Positions 13,507-25,802 are shown, counted from the stretch's first letter. The stretch: DNA of 64,000 bases from an uncultured bacterium (GCA_949291115.1 CASETY010000006.1:1-64000); one strand, 5' to 3'. Notes: a model not told the origin generated them from the letters alone. Made by a program: numbers and translations.

Positions 13507-16500
13507 TTACTTTCTAAAATAATTAACACCATTTCTAAAAATAGGTTCTACTTTATTCCCATATATATTTTTAAAACAACCTTCTGTATAACGTTCTGTA
13601 TGACCCATCTTACCTAAAATTAAACCATCTTCACTAACGATACCTTCAATACCATAATAAGAACCATTAGGGTTATATTTACCATCAACAGTAACATTAC
13701 CATCATCATCAACATAACTAAAGGCTATCATACCTTTATTTAAAAAGTCCTTAAACATCGCTTCTCTAACCACAAATTTACCTTCACCATGTGAAATCGC
13801 AATTTCATGGACTTCTCCTAAATTAAGTCCTGCTAACCAAGGTGAATTATTACTCATAACCTTAGTCTTAACAATCCTAGAAGCATGTCTATTGATATCG
13901 TTTTTAAATAAGGTAGGACTGTTTTTTTCAACCATACCTAATTTAGAATAAGGTAATAGACCTGATTTAACTAAGGCTTGGAAACCATTACAAATACCAA
14001 TAATTAAATTCTTCTTTTCTAGATGTTTATTAATCGCCTTTTTTACAACTTCATTATTAATAACATTATAAATAAACTTACCAGAACCATCTGGTTCATC
14101 ACCAGCACTAAAGCCTCCGGCAAAAGCTAAAATATCACATTTTTCAATTTCTAAAGCTAAATTCTTAATTGAATTTAAAATATTTTCACTACTTAAATTA
14201 TTGAATACAAAGAAGTTTACAGTAGCACCTTCGGCTTCAAAAGCTCTTTTTGTATCATAATCACAGTTAGTACCAGGGAAAACTGGAATTAAAACTTTTA
14301 CTTCTTTTTGATTCTTACCTTTAAATTCATTATTAGTTTTATAAGGCTTATAATCAACTAGCGGACTGTTTGAATTAACTTCATCTTTATAAATATTAAT
14401 AAATGGTTTACGATTAACTTCATATAAATCATTAATATTGAAACTATTTTGATTAATTATTAAATTATCCTTAATTGTTTTACCAATTAAAATACCATTA
14501 TCTAATTTAGTCTTAGACTCAACTATTAAAGAACCATATAAAAACTTATTCAATAAAGCCTTATCAACACTAACATCACAACCAATATTATTACCAAAAC
14601 TCATCTTCGCTAAAGCTTCAATAATACCACCATTTAAAAGTGGATGAGCAGAAATAATGTCATTGTTAATTACATGTTCATGAATATAATCATAGATTTC
14701 CATTAAATATTTAGTATCTAAAATATGCTTATCATCTTCTTTATTTAAAAATAAATAAACATAATTACCATCTTCTTTAAACTCTGGTGAAATAACATGA
14801 TTAGCCTTAACCATCGTAACCCCAAAAGCCATTAACATTGGTGGAACATTTAAATCTTTGTAAGTTCCACTCATTGAATCCTTACCACCAATAGCTGGTA
14901 ATTTAAAATCCATTTGACACTTTAAGGCCCCAAGTAAAGCCATTAAAGGTAGGCCATAATCTTTTGCGCTTTGCATCCTCTTAAAATATTCTTGGAAAGA
15001 AAATCTAATCTTTTTATAATCACCACCAGCAGCAACTATTTTACTAATCGCTTCAACTACAGCATAAATAGCCCCAACATAAGGATTATATTTAGAAATT
15101 AAAGGATTATAACCAAAAGCCATCATTGAAGCATCTAAAGTGTTAGTTAAAACTGGTAACAATTCACAACTTACTAATGACTCTGTTCTATATGTTTTGC
15201 CACCAAAAGGAAGTAAAACAGTTGATCTACCAATGGTTGAATCAAACATTTCAATTAGACCTTTTTGACTAGTAACATTAGGTAATTGTAAAACGTCTAA
15301 CACCATTTCTGAAATCGATGATTGCATACAAATAGTTGGAAATTTATTAGTGTTACTATCAACAATAACTTCTGTTTTATGTAAAGCTCCATTACTATTT
15401 AAAAAATTACGATCAATATCAACAACAACTTGACCATTATAACGCATCACTAAGCGATTTTTATCAGTTACAACTGCCACCTTAGTTGATAAGATATTTT
15501 CTTCTTCACAAAGCTTTTTAAATAAAGCTTCATCTTTTTTATCAATCACAACTGCCATTCTTTCTTGTGATTCAGAAATTGCTAATTCAGTCGCATTTAA
15601 ACCTAAATATTTAACCTTAATAACATCTAAATTAATATCTAGACCATCAGCCAACTCACCAATCGCAACACTAACGCCACCAGCACCAAAATCATTACTC
15701 TTTTTAATTAACTTACAAACATCTTCTCTTCTAAATAAACGTTCTAATTTTCTTTCTTCTAAAGCATTACCTTTTTGCACTTCTGATGCACATTCAGTAA
15801 TACTCTTATCATTATGTTCCTTAGAAGACCCTGTCGCCCCACCTATACCATCACGACCTGTTAGACCACCAAGTAATAAAATCACATCGCCTGGCTGTGG
15901 ACTTTCTCTTCTAACATTTTTAGCCTTAACTGCTCCTACTACAGCACCAACTTCTAAACGTTTAGCTACATAATCTTCATCATAAATTTCTTTAACATGC
16001 GTAGTCGCAAGCCCTATTTGATTACCATATGATGAATAACCAGCAGCCGCTTTTTGACTAATGACTCTTTGAGGAAGCTTATTTGGTAAGGTGTTTTTAA
16101 CTTCTTCATAAATATTAGCAGCTCCCGTAACTCTCATTGCTTGATAAACATAACTTCTACCAGATAGTGGATCTCTAATTGCCCCACCTAAACAAGTAGA
16201 GGCCCCACCAAATGGTTCAATTTCGGTTGGATGATTATGAGTTTCATTTTTAAACTGTAATAGCCACTTTTCTTTTTTACCATTTTCTTCTACATCAACA
16301 TAAATGCTACAAGCATTATTTTCTTCACTTATTTCTAAATCATCTAAATAGCCAGCTTTTCTTAAAGCTGAAGCTCCTATTACCGCTAAATCCATTAAAC
16401 AAAGTGGTTTATTTTCTCTATTAGTTTCTTTTCTTAAATTTAAATATAAATTATAAGCATTCATTAACTCAGCTTTTAAAGGTGAATCTAGAAAACTAAC

Positions 16501-17184
16501 TTTAGTAAATAAAGTATTAAATGTAGTATGTCTACAATGATCTGACCAGTATGTATCTAATATTCTTAACTCTGTTTCCGTTGGATCACGACGAACATCT
16601 TCAAAATAATCAATAACCGTTTTTAAATCATCTTCTGACATCGCCAGACCATAATTACTTATAAATTCTTTTAAATTAGTCAATTTTCTAAAGCCATCTA
16701 AAACTTTAACTTCTTTAATTGTGGTGTTAATTGAATCACTTAAAACATTTAAATCTTTTTCTCTAGCTTCTACTTTATTTATTAAATAATTTTTAATCTT
16801 ATTTAAATCATTATCATCTAAATCTTTATTAAATAAATAAAGTCTACTACTTTTAACATTAACTAAACTTTTAGGATCAATAATCATTAAACAAGACTTA
16901 GCCGCTTCTGCCCTTTGATCAAATTGACCAGGTAAATATTCAATAGCTAATACTTTATAAGGACTTAAATCTAAATCTAAATAAACATTATCTGTTTGTA
17001 CTTCCCCAAATACTAAATATTTACTCTTTTCTAATAAAGTCTCTTCTATATTAAAAACATCATAAACATTTAAATACCTTAAAGAACTTAAATTAAGATT
17101 TAGATTCAAATTTAAATCATCTAAAATAGACTTAGTTTCTACTAAAAAATTATCTTTTTTTTCAACATAAATACGACAGTTCAT
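13507..17184 (-). CDS. purL: FGAM synthase, fused synthetase and glutaminase
   Basis: Converts FGAR to FGAM with ATP and glutamine. This is the single-chain PurL/PurQ form (1225 residues), not the split PurS/Q/L complex usual in Bacillus. The synthetase half contains [13 protein letters not shown] (about 215), [18 protein letters not shown] (about 305) and [12 protein letters not shown] (about 785). The C-terminal class I glutaminase starts near 980 with [15 protein letters not shown], has the nucleophile motif [11 protein letters not shown], and ends with the Gly-His-Glu region. Fused forms of about this size also occur in clostridia and gut Firmicutes. It is 4 bp after purK. Confidence 0.96.
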   Translation of the reverse strand: MNCRIYVEKKDNFLVETKSILDDLNLNLNLNLSSLRYLNVYDVFNIEETLLEKSKYLVFGEVQTDNVYLDLDLSPYKVLAIEYLPGQFDQRAEAAKSCLMIIDPKSLVNVKSSRLYLFNKDLDDNDLNKIKNYLINKVEAREKDLNVLSDSINTTIKEVKVLDGFRKLTNLKEFISNYGLAMSEDDLKTVIDYFEDVRRDPTETELRILDTYWSDHCRHTTFNTLFTKVSFLDSPLKAELMNAYNLYLNLRKETNRENKPLCLMDLAVIGASALRKAGYLDDLEISEENNACSIYVDVEENGKKEKWLLQFKNETHNHPTEIEPFGGASTCLGGAIRDPLSGRSYVYQAMRVTGAANIYEEVKNTLPNKLPQRVISQKAAAGYSSYGNQIGLATTHVKEIYDEDYVAKRLEVGAVVGAVKAKNVRRESPQPGDVILLLGGLTGRDGIGGATGSSKEHNDKSITECASEVQKGNALEERKLERLFRREDVCKLIKKSNDFGAGGVSVAIGELADGLDINLDVIKVKYLGLNATELAISESQERMAVVIDKKDEALFKKLCEEENILSTKVAVVTDKNRLVMRYNGQVVVDIDRNFLNSNGALHKTEVIVDSNTNKFPTICMQSSISEMVLDVLQLPNVTSQKGLIEMFDSTIGRSTVLLPFGGKTYRTESLVSCELLPVLTNTLDASMMAFGYNPLISKYNPYVGAIYAVVEAISKIVAAGGDYKKIRFSFQEYFKRMQSAKDYGLPLMALLGALKCQMDFKLPAIGGKDSMSGTYKDLNVPPMLMAFGVTMVKANHVISPEFKEDGNYVYLFLNKEDDKHILDTKYLMEIYDYIHEHVINNDIISAHPLLNGGIIEALAKMSFGNNIGCDVSVDKALLNKFLYGSLIVESKTKLDNGILIGKTIKDNLIINQNSFNINDLYEVNRKPFINIYKDEVNSNSPLVDYKPYKTNNEFKGKNQKEVKVLIPVFPGTNCDYDTKRAFEAEGATVNFFVFNNLSSENILNSIKNLALEIEKCDILAFAGGFSAGDEPDGSGKFIYNVINNEVVKKAINKHLEKKNLIIGICNGFQALVKSGLLPYSKLGMVEKNSPTLFKNDINRHASRIVKTKVMSNNSPWLAGLNLGEVHEIAISHGEGKFVVREAMFKDFLNKGMIAFSYVDDDGNVTVDGKYNPNGSYYGIEGIVSEDGLILGKMGHTERYTEGCFKNIYGNKVEPIFRNGVNYFRK

Positions 17185-17188
17185 CTAA

Positions 17189-18262
17189 TTACCTCTTAAA
17201 TTTCTTATTGTAAGTATTAATAAAATCATCATAATTAATATCAGTAAACGTTATATGAGCCATTTTTCTTAAACTCTTAACTTCTTTTTTATGATAATCA
17301 TGAATATAAACATTATTTAAATCTTTAAAATCATTTAAAGAAGCATAATCAACACCTAAAATATTTTTCATTACACTATTTTTTAACAAAATTGGTTCTT
17401 CTAAAGGAAGGTCTAACAAATAATTAACTAAAAGATCATATTGACTTAAAGAAGACCCCTCAATCGAAAAATGTCCACTATTATGAGGCCTTGGTGCCAT
17501 CTCATTAAAGTAAAAATCATCACCTTTTACAAAATATTCAATTGTTAAAATACCATATATATCTAACTCTTCCATAAACTTATAAGAAGCTTGTTTAAGC
17601 TTAGTAAACACTAAATCATTCTTCTTACATGCATAACTAATATCTAAAATACCATCTTTATGATAATTGATTGTCGGTTCTAAACTTACAGTTTTAAACT
17701 TGTCTCTTACCATAATAATAGAAGTTTCATAATCAAAATCAACAAAGCCTTCTAAAATGCCTTCTTCACCAAGCTTAACCTTTTCTAAATCTTCTAAATT
17801 ATTAATAACATATTGGCCATGGCCATCATAACCTAAAGTAGTTGTCTTATAAATAGCTTTTCCATTTAGCTTGTTATAAGCTTCTTTTAAATCTTCATAA
17901 CTACTAATTTTGTAAAAAGGAGCCGTCTTTAAACCACAACTTCTAGCAGCTTCTTTCTCTCTTAGCCGATTTTGGGAAATGTATAATTGTTTAATCCCTT
18001 GTTTAAGATTATAATTTTTAACTAAAAATTCTAAAGGCTTAGCTTCAATGTTTTCAAATTCATAAGTAATAACATCACTTTTTTTGCCAAGTTCTTCTAA
18101 CTTATTAACATCATTATAATCACCAACAATAACTTCATCACAAATATACTTACATGAACAATTAGGATTTGGATCTAAAGCGATTGTTTTAACATTTAAC
18201 TTTTTAGCCGCCTCGGCAATCATCATACCTAACTGTCCACCACCAATGATACCTATTTTCAT
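17189..18262 (-). CDS. purK: N5-carboxy-AIR synthetase
   Basis: ATP-grasp enzyme that carboxylates AIR; its product is used by PurE, which is encoded 5 kb away at 23596. The 357-residue protein starts IGIIGGGQLGMMIAEAAKKL and shows YKTTTLGYDGHGQY (ATP-grasp) and FNEMAPRPHNSGHFSIEG. It is the first structural gene of the main operon. Its ATG is overlapped (ATGA) by a short leader ORF and lies about 13 bp after the riboswitch terminator. Its own ribosome-binding site, GGTGA, is weak. Confidence 0.95.
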   Translation of the reverse strand: MKIGIIGGGQLGMMIAEAAKKLNVKTIALDPNPNCSCKYICDEVIVGDYNDVNKLEELGKKSDVITYEFENIEAKPLEFLVKNYNLKQGIKQLYISQNRLREKEAARSCGLKTAPFYKISSYEDLKEAYNKLNGKAIYKTTTLGYDGHGQYVINNLEDLEKVKLGEEGILEGFVDFDYETSIIMVRDKFKTVSLEPTINYHKDGILDISYACKKNDLVFTKLKQASYKFMEELDIYGILTIEYFVKGDDFYFNEMAPRPHNSGHFSIEGSSLSQYDLLVNYLLDLPLEEPILLKNSVMKNILGVDYASLNDFKDLNNVYIHDYHKKEVKSLRKMAHITFTDINYDDFINTYNKKFKR

Positions 18263-18348
18263 ACTATCACCAAAACAAAAAAAGACGCACTAATTGCGTC
18301 TTTTAGATTTCCAAATATAAATGATTTATTTTGCATTAGATTTTTCAT
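18259..18348 (-). CDS. Possible 29-residue leader ORF before purK
   Basis: An ATG at 18348 preceded by GGAAGG at 5-bp spacing opens a 29-codon frame that reads through the riboswitch terminator. It stops at TGA, which overlaps the purK ATG. The peptide begins MKNLMQNKSFIFG and ends hydrophobic (FFVLVIV). It could couple purK translation to read-through, or be chance. No homology is recognised. Confidence 0.35.
   Translation of the reverse strand: MKNLMQNKSFIFGNLKDAISASFFVLVIV
18274..18304 (-). terminator. Intrinsic terminator of the purine riboswitch
   Basis: On the minus strand, AAAGACGC and GCGTCTTT form a hairpin followed by seven T residues, just before the purK start. It is positioned as the expression platform of the guanine riboswitch upstream. 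Confidence 0.85.
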
Positions 18349-18393
18349 ATTGACCTTCCAATCCAAGCAATAAATCTCTACAACAACAAAAAA

Positions 18394-18471
18394 TAAAATC
18401 TTATAGTCCTAAAATTAATGGTTTTAGGGTAGAGACTTGCTTACCATATTAAAGCTATTATATAAGATTTC
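18394..18471 (-). ncRNA. Guanine-type purine riboswitch aptamer
   Basis: On the minus strand the element has P1 (AAATCTTAT / ATAAGATTT), the J1/2 core TATAATA, and P2 with the conserved loop AATATGG. J2/3 is AAGTCTCTACC and P3 is CCTAAAA / TTTTAGG. J3/1 reads GACTATAAG. The C in that segment corresponds to position 74 of the xpt aptamer and indicates guanine/hypoxanthine rather than adenine. Binding would favour the terminator at 18274-18304 and switch off the pur operon. Downstream sequence at 18363-18381 (minus GTAGAGA..TTGCTTGG) is complementary to J2/3 and could act as an alternative pairing partner. Confidence 0.9.
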
Positions 18472-18594
18472 AACTAAATTATATCAAATTATAAAAAACT
18501 AGTAAACAATTAAAGCGCTATCATTAAATATAAAAATTAACACATAACTTAACAACCTATCTAATATAGTTCCATCAAACATTTTCATATAAAT

Positions 18595-18635
18595 AAAAAA
18601 CTCTAATTTTAACTAGAGCCTAATTAGAGTTTTTA
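18595..18635 (-). terminator. Terminator of the 18643 membrane-protein gene
   Basis: Inverted repeat AAAACTCTAATT / AATTAGAGTTTT followed by T residues on the minus strand, just past the stop of the preceding gene. The 18472-18594 stretch holds no visible gene; the riboswitch promoter should lie in it. Confidence 0.75.
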
Positions 18636-18642
18636 TAATAAG

Positions 18643-19203
18643 TTAATTATTTAAATTTATTTTGTCTTTTTTAGGTAGATAATATATAACTATTGGATAA
18701 ATAATAATAGCTAAAAAATAAATTAAAAGAATAACGCTATAAGCTATGAAAGCTTTAAAAGAAATAATAATTCCCATTATTCCTAAAATAGGTGTAAGAA
18801 CTACCAAACCCATAATAATAAATCTATGAATAGCTAATTTTTGATTAACAATTAAATTGCCAATCAAATAAGGGATTAGAACTATACTTATATAAAGTCC
18901 TAATGAAGTAAAATTCGTTTCATGAACGCCATGCATAGATTCACCAGTACTACTTGTATAATTTAAATTACTAAAGGCAATCGCAATTACTACCACTATA
19001 TAAAATAACAAGACACCTAAATTAATAATAACTTGATTTTCATTATCCTTATTAACAATATTTAAAACTATATAAGGTATAAAAGATATCGCTAAAATAC
19101 CAAAAGCTAAATTTGTTTCTTTCATGGCTTGAATCCCTGTAACAACCATTAAAATTAAAGTCATTACTGAAACTAAAGCTATGTTTATTAAATTCTTTTT
19201 CAT
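18643..19203 (-). CDS. Hypothetical multi-pass membrane protein
   Basis: A 186-residue protein I do not recognise. Hydrophobic segments suggest six membrane helices, at about residues 7-25, 33-47, 58-78, 98-117, 125-147 and 153-176, with a lysine-rich C-terminus (LPKKDKINLNN). It stands alone between the riboswitch and groEL, with its own terminator. The start has an AGGGGATG-type ribosome-binding site, and a perfect inverted repeat lies about 30 bp upstream. Confidence 0.7.
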   Translation of the reverse strand: MKKNLINIALVSVMTLILMVVTGIQAMKETNLAFGILAISFIPYIVLNIVNKDNENQVIINLGVLLFYIVVVIAIAFSNLNYTSSTGESMHGVHETNFTSLGLYISIVLIPYLIGNLIVNQKLAIHRFIIMGLVVLTPILGIMGIIISFKAFIAYSVILLIYFLAIIIYPIVIYYLPKKDKINLNN

Positions 19204-19233
19204 GTTTTCATCCCCTTTTTAAATGTTAATTTA

Positions 19234-19253
19234 TGATGAAAGTGATTTCATCA
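19234..19253. promoter_or_regulatory. Perfect inverted repeat upstream of the membrane-protein gene
   Basis: TGATGAAA-GTGA-TTTCATCA is an 8-bp perfect dyad with a 4-bp spacer, located between a TATATA-rich region and the start of the gene. Position and shape suit a repressor operator (MarR-, PadR- or GntR-sized). The regulator is unknown. Confidence 0.5.
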
Positions 19254-19384
19254 AGTATATAATAACACCCCCCCTTTTTTTGTCAACTAAAAATGTTTTT
19301 TAAATACTTTTTTAACTTATATTTTGAAAATAAATAATAATTGACGTTTTTGATACAAATTGTCTATTGAAAAAAATAAAAATT

Positions 19385-19430
19385 AAAAAGTCACTAAAAA
19401 TAGAATTTTATTCTATCTTTAATGACTTTA
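19385..19430 (-). terminator. groEL terminator
   Basis: A long inverted repeat, AAAGTCATTAAAGATAGAAT paired with its near-complement, followed by T residues on the minus strand directly after groEL. Confidence 0.85.
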
Positions 19431-19433
19431 TTT

Positions 19434-21336
<1,903 letters not shown>

Positions 21337-21352
21337 AATAATTCCTCCTGTT

Positions 21353-21416
21353 TTGGCACTCTATATATTAATCTGCCAACAATTAATAGTATAGTCACTT
21401 TTGTTAATCTTGTCAA
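21353..21416 (-). promoter_or_regulatory. groESL promoter with CIRCE-like operator
   Basis: On the minus strand a consensus promoter, TTGACA (21411-21416), 17-bp spacer, TATACT (21388-21393), is followed by TTGGCAGAT-N9-GAGTGCCAA (21353-21379). This resembles the HrcA operator CIRCE (TTAGCACTC-N9-GAGTGCTAA): one half is close to consensus, and the other keeps only its outer six bases. HrcA repression of groE is well known in Firmicutes. Confidence 0.75.
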
Positions 21417-21630
21417 TAATGAAAACAACAAATTTTATGTTTGTTTTATAAAATACTATTCTAAAAACGAAACTATAATCTATTAAATATATTTTCTAAA
21501 AGTAATTCACCTTGATATTAGTTAATTAAAAATATTAGTTCTAACTTTACCTTTCCGTATTTTTTTTACGGATTGTGTTGCTTTCGTTGTTTAAATTGTG
21601 TTAGAATAATCTAAGAAAGCGGGGATGTTT

Positions 21631-22734
21631 ATGCTAATAAAATTTAAAGTTTCAGGCTATAAAGGCTTTAACGAGCCTTTAATTCTTGATTTAAAAGCAC
21701 GAGAATATGCTTTTAATACTGAAATAGTTAAGAATAATATTGTTAATAAAGGCTTAATTTATGGTAAAAATGGTATCGGCAAAAGTAATTTAGGAACAGC
21801 TCTCTTTGATATTATTTTACATCTAACCGATAAAGAAAAATTACCAGTTCAATATTTACAAAATTATTTAAACTTAGACTCTAAAAACAACTATGCTGAA
21901 TTTTCATATGAGTTTATGTTCGGCTCTGATAAAGTTGTTTATGAGTATAAAAAAAGCTCACCCTTTGATTTGATAGAGGAAAAATTAAATATTAATGATA
22001 AAAACACAATTTATTACAACTACTTTAATAAGAAAAACAATTATGTTGATTCAAACTTAATAGGCTCTTTAAATATAGAATTAATTGATAATAAACTATC
22101 AATTATAAAATATATATATAGGAATATGCCTACTAATCCTGCCTCTTTACTTTATAAAATGATGAACTTTGTCGATAATATGCTTTGGTATAGAGGGCTT
22201 AGTGAAGGTAATGCCTATTGCGGCTTTAAAAATGGTGGAGAGCTATTAACTGAGGGATTATATAAAAGTGGTAAAATAAAGGAATTTCAAAACTTTTTAA
22301 TAAGTAACGAGATTTACTATGATTTAGACTGGCAAATTATCAATGGCATGCACGAACTTATGGTAAAATTTCCATCTGGAAAGGTGGCTCCATTCATGAA
22401 TATTGCGTCTACGGGTACAAAATCATTGTTATTGTTCTTCTATTGGAGTATTTCTTTTAACAAAATTTCCTTTCTATTTATAGATGAGTTTGACGCCTTT
22501 TTTCACTATGAAGCAGCTAAAAATATTATAACTATACTCAATAATAACCAAAATTTCCAAACTTTAGTTACTTCTCATAACACATACTTAATGCAAAATA
22601 AATTAACACGCCCTGATTGCTGCTTCTTAATGACTAAAAATAGTATTAAAAGCTTATATAATTCTACTGATAAAGAGATACGCGAAGCCCACAACTTAGA
22701 AAAAATGTATATAAATGGGGTATTCACTGAATAA
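21631..22734 (+). CDS. AAA/ABC-type ATPase of a candidate defence pair
   Basis: A 367-residue SMC/ABC-like ATPase of the RloA/AAA_21 type. Walker A is GKNGIGKS (45-52), the signature-like ASTGTKS is near 259, Walker B is FLFIDEFD (281-288) and the H-loop TSH is near 315. The start at 21631 is chosen because AAGCGGGG lies at the right distance; an in-frame ATG two codons earlier is possible. It overlaps the next gene by one base. Such ATPases paired with TOPRIM/RloB-like partners occur in AbiL-, PARIS- and OLD-type antiphage systems. The pair is on the opposite strand from its housekeeping neighbours, suggesting an accessory cassette. Confidence 0.75.
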   Translation: MLIKFKVSGYKGFNEPLILDLKAREYAFNTEIVKNNIVNKGLIYGKNGIGKSNLGTALFDIILHLTDKEKLPVQYLQNYLNLDSKNNYAEFSYEFMFGSDKVVYEYKKSSPFDLIEEKLNINDKNTIYYNYFNKKNNYVDSNLIGSLNIELIDNKLSIIKYIYRNMPTNPASLLYKMMNFVDNMLWYRGLSEGNAYCGFKNGGELLTEGLYKSGKIKEFQNFLISNEIYYDLDWQIINGMHELMVKFPSGKVAPFMNIASTGTKSLLLFFYWSISFNKISFLFIDEFDAFFHYEAAKNIITILNNNQNFQTLVTSHNTYLMQNKLTRPDCCFLMTKNSIKSLYNSTDKEIREAHNLEKMYINGVFTE

Positions 22735-23528
22735 TGGCAAAAAATGTATTAATTATTGTTGAAGGTAAAAAAACAGAGCCAAGACTCTTTGAGCAATTAA
22801 ATAAATGCTTTTTTAGATCAAACCTTACGATTTATTGCTTAGAAACTAATATATATTCTTTATATGTTAAATTAAAAGAGTGCGAATTCAATGCCAATAT
22901 AACTGATTTATTAATAGAAATTCATCCTGATAAAGAAGAAATTTTAAAACAAAGTTTTACTTATACATATTTATTTTTTGATTGTGATCCTCACCATCCA
23001 AAAAAGGAAGACAATCGTTCTATAAAGGAAATAGTATTAGATAATTTTGAAAAATTAAGCGAATTAGTTTCTTATTTTATCGATGAAACAGATCCAACAA
23101 TTGGAAAGCTCTATATTAACTATCCTATGATGGAATCATACCGCGATTGTGATGATTTTTTTGATAAAAGTTACGAATCAACTGCCATAAATATTAACGA
23201 TATAGTAAAATATAAATCACTTGTTCACAAAAAGAAACTAGCTGGTTACAATATAAATAAATATACAACTTCTAATTTTGAATCATTAATATTACAAAAT
23301 TTGTATAAATTAAATAAAATTTCATCGAATAAGTGGGCAAAACCAAGTTATGATCAATATTTAAAAATGGTAGATTCTATAAATATTTTAAATAAAGAAA
23401 AAGAATTTGTTGAAAAATATAATTTAATTCAAGTTTTAAATACAGCCTTACTTCTTGTCACCGATTATTATGGCAATAGAAATTACTTTTATGATAAATT
23501 AGATGAAAATGACTTAAACTCAAAATAA
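22734..23528 (+). CDS. RloB/TOPRIM-like partner protein
   Basis: A 264-residue protein starting VLIIVEGKKTEPRLFEQL, which looks like the first acidic motif (E10-G11) of a TOPRIM/RloB-like nuclease fold. A second acidic motif FFDCDPHH (D83, D85) follows, and INYPMMESYRD near 128-138 is typical of RloB-like proteins. Its start overlaps the ATPase stop, so both are made from one transcript. By analogy to AbiL or PARIS effectors it may cut nucleic acid when the ATPase senses infection. This is inference; a standalone role in DNA repair is also possible. Confidence 0.65.
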   Translation: MAKNVLIIVEGKKTEPRLFEQLNKCFFRSNLTIYCLETNIYSLYVKLKECEFNANITDLLIEIHPDKEEILKQSFTYTYLFFDCDPHHPKKEDNRSIKEIVLDNFEKLSELVSYFIDETDPTIGKLYINYPMMESYRDCDDFFDKSYESTAININDIVKYKSLVHKKKLAGYNINKYTTSNFESLILQNLYKLNKISSNKWAKPSYDQYLKMVDSINILNKEKEFVEKYNLIQVLNTALLLVTDYYGNRNYFYDKLDENDLNSK

Positions 23529-23583
23529 AAACACTTGCATTTTAAAATAGACCCTATAAATAAAATGTAAGTGTTTTTTTTAT
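23527..23583. terminator. Bidirectional terminator between the defence pair and purE
   Basis: AAACACTTGCATTTTA pairs with TAAAATGTAAGTGTTT, with a T run on the plus side and an A run on the other, serving two convergent genes. Confidence 0.85.
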
Positions 23584-23595
23584 TTCATTTAAATA

Positions 23596-24078
23596 TTAAA
23601 ATTCATTTGGTAAGTCAGTGCTTAAAACATCGTGTGTTTGTTTATTTCTAAAGTTTTCTAGTTTCAAAGCTAATTCTTTATCTTCTAAGGCAAGTATTTG
23701 AATAGCACTTAAAGCCGCATTTTTGGCACCATTAATAGCGACTGTTAAAACAGAAACACCAGCCGGCATTTGTACTATTGAAAGTAAAGAATCTAAACCA
23801 TTTAAAGTTCTAGATTTGACAGGTACACCAATAACTGGTAGTGATGTGTTAGCCGCTACCATACCTGGTAAATGAGCAGCTCCACCAGCTCCCGCTATTA
23901 TTACTTTAAGGCCTCTATTTTTAGCTTCTTTAGCATAATTAAATAATAAATCAGGGGTTCTATGTGCACTTACAATCTTTTTTTCATAAGGTACATTAAA
24001 TTCATCTAATAATTTACAGGCATCTTTCATAACTTCAAAATCAGAAATAGAACCCATTATTACTCCTACTTTAACCAT
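23596..24078 (-). CDS. purE: N5-CAIR mutase
   Basis: Class I PurE (160 residues) that converts N5-carboxy-AIR from PurK into CAIR. Motifs are [41 protein letters not shown] and GVPVKS. It is separated from the main pur operon and sits 2 bp after an HprK/PEPCK-like gene in a short operon headed by fhs, so its expression probably follows one-carbon supply rather than the guanine riboswitch. Confidence 0.96.
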   Translation of the reverse strand: MVKVGVIMGSISDFEVMKDACKLLDEFNVPYEKKIVSAHRTPDLLFNYAKEAKNRGLKVIIAGAGGAAHLPGMVAANTSLPVIGVPVKSRTLNGLDSLLSIVQMPAGVSVLTVAINGAKNAALSAIQILALEDKELALKLENFRNKQTHDVLSTDLPNEF

Positions 24079-24080
24079 AA

Positions 24081-25790
24081 TTACTCCATTAATAATTTAA
24101 ATAATTTTTTACTAACTGCTTCTGGTCCTTCATGTTCATACCCATCAACAGCTAATCTTGTATAAATTTCCCCAACTTTAATGTTGTCTTTAAATAATTT
24201 AGAAAAATATTTATCTAATAAAACTCTAGTTTCCGCTTCTTTTTGAACAGGACCAAATGGGTTAGCGAAGAACGATTCAACTAAACCAATCTCGCCGGTT
24301 GTTCCTTTAGCTTTACGAGCTCCTCTAATAAAACAGTTTAAAGCTTCTTCTTTATCGGTAAAAAACTTAATCTCATCAGAATCATCATAATTATTAGCGT
24401 ATAGTACCATATCTATTTTATAACCATGCATAATTTGTAAATAAGTAGATACTGGAATTACTAAACGGGCATTAATTTTATCAGGATTCATGAAAATAGC
24501 TCTGTCCATTTCACGATAAGCATAGTCACTAGACATATCATCAAGTCTAACAAAGGCTCCTATTTCAGTTCCATAAGCCATCACTTTATTATCATTGATT
24601 TTAAAAGTACCCATGTCATCAAAAATTGTATGCATAGAAATAATATTATCACCAGCACATTCACTTAAAGCCGCCAAAGTCTCACTCTTACCAGCACCGC
24701 TGTCACCAATAATAACAACTGTTTTTTCTTTTTTATTTTTTAGTTTAAAGTGAACACAAGCACCATGAATTGGTAAGCCACCTTCTTTAATCATCTTTAC
24801 ATTATATAAGGTTAATAACATTTTTTTCATATAACCAAAATAATCAACACTTGCATCTAAAGGGGCAATACCAACATAAATATTTTCTTTTTCATCATAA
24901 TAAAAGGCTGATTCATCTTTGCCATAGCCAAATAAATAAATTAAATCTGGTTTTCTATTTTCAACTTCTTCAGAAGAAGCAAACTCAAACAAATTAGAAA
25001 TAGTTATGCCATGCGCCATAAATTGTTTATTAAAATAAACATAAGTTAAGGCACTACCAACTTTACAAGGATAACATAGATAATCTTCAGCTTTAATTTG
25101 AACATTTTTTAAAGGATTTTCAAATACTTCTTTATATACACCAGTTCTTTTATTTTTAGCTGAATAAGAAATAAATGGTGGACGAATTAATACAGATTCA
25201 ATAGCGCCAACATTATTAAATATCTTATATAAAGAATCCGGACTAGCCCAGTCTAATCTACTAATTAAAATAGAAGCGTTAACGCCAGCTGGTAATTGAC
25301 GATAAACTGAGAATTGATGATTATATACTTTTTCACTAACCGAACGATAAGTCTTTAAAATTGTATTAGTAAATTCTTCGTTATATTGTCTAAATACTGA
25401 TTTTTGAAGACCTGTATCAACTTTCTTCGCAACAATTACTGAATAACGTTCTAACTTACGCCAATAATCATAAAAATCTTCAGTTAATTGATATAATAGT
25501 TCTCTTCTTTTTAACACTTCTTTAAATTGAGGAGCTATCTTAACAATTTCTTCATATTTAAAAGTATGTATTAATTTAAAAAGCTCAATAAAGGCTAGTT
25601 TAGGCCTTTTTACCAAATTAAGCAAGTCAACTAAATCAACTTTATTATGCTTAACTAAATGATCAACAAAGGAACCAAAAACCATCTTAAAACATTCGCT
25701 GTTTAAAACTTCAGTTGCACTCTTACAATAAACTTGAGTAAAGTTTAAAACAACCATCTTTTCTGTTTGATAAAAACTTTTTTTAAGCAT
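24081..25790 (-). CDS. HprK/PEPCK-superfamily P-loop protein, unknown role
   Basis: A 569-residue protein I cannot assign. Residues 1-330 show no domain I recognise. The C-terminal half has a P-loop [18 protein letters not shown] near 357, the same GxSGxGKSE pattern as HPr kinase, followed by IFDDMGTF (a Walker B-like Asp pair) and [10 protein letters not shown], which recall PEP carboxykinase. It is far longer than HPr kinase (about 310 residues) and lacks the ordinary PEPCK motifs. It sits between fhs and purE with gaps of about 12 and 2 bp. It may bind or phosphorylate something in one-carbon or purine metabolism; that is inference. Confidence 0.6.
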   Translation of the reverse strand: MLKKSFYQTEKMVVLNFTQVYCKSATEVLNSECFKMVFGSFVDHLVKHNKVDLVDLLNLVKRPKLAFIELFKLIHTFKYEEIVKIAPQFKEVLKRRELLYQLTEDFYDYWRKLERYSVIVAKKVDTGLQKSVFRQYNEEFTNTILKTYRSVSEKVYNHQFSVYRQLPAGVNASILISRLDWASPDSLYKIFNNVGAIESVLIRPPFISYSAKNKRTGVYKEVFENPLKNVQIKAEDYLCYPCKVGSALTYVYFNKQFMAHGITISNLFEFASSEEVENRKPDLIYLFGYGKDESAFYYDEKENIYVGIAPLDASVDYFGYMKKMLLTLYNVKMIKEGGLPIHGACVHFKLKNKKEKTVVIIGDSGAGKSETLAALSECAGDNIISMHTIFDDMGTFKINDNKVMAYGTEIGAFVRLDDMSSDYAYREMDRAIFMNPDKINARLVIPVSTYLQIMHGYKIDMVLYANNYDDSDEIKFFTDKEEALNCFIRGARKAKGTTGEIGLVESFFANPFGPVQKEAETRVLLDKYFSKLFKDNIKVGEIYTRLAVDGYEHEGPEAVSKKLFKLLME

Positions 25791-25802
25791 TATAATACCC
25801 CC

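Noticed and set aside
18394-18471. Adenine or 2'-deoxyguanosine riboswitch
   Set aside because: The J3/1 base equivalent to position 74 is C, and the core otherwise matches the guanine class.
21554-21573. Hairpin CCGTA-T-run-TACGG before the ATPase gene as a terminator
   Set aside because: The stem is only about six base pairs with the T run in the loop; it fits neither strand as a normal terminator.
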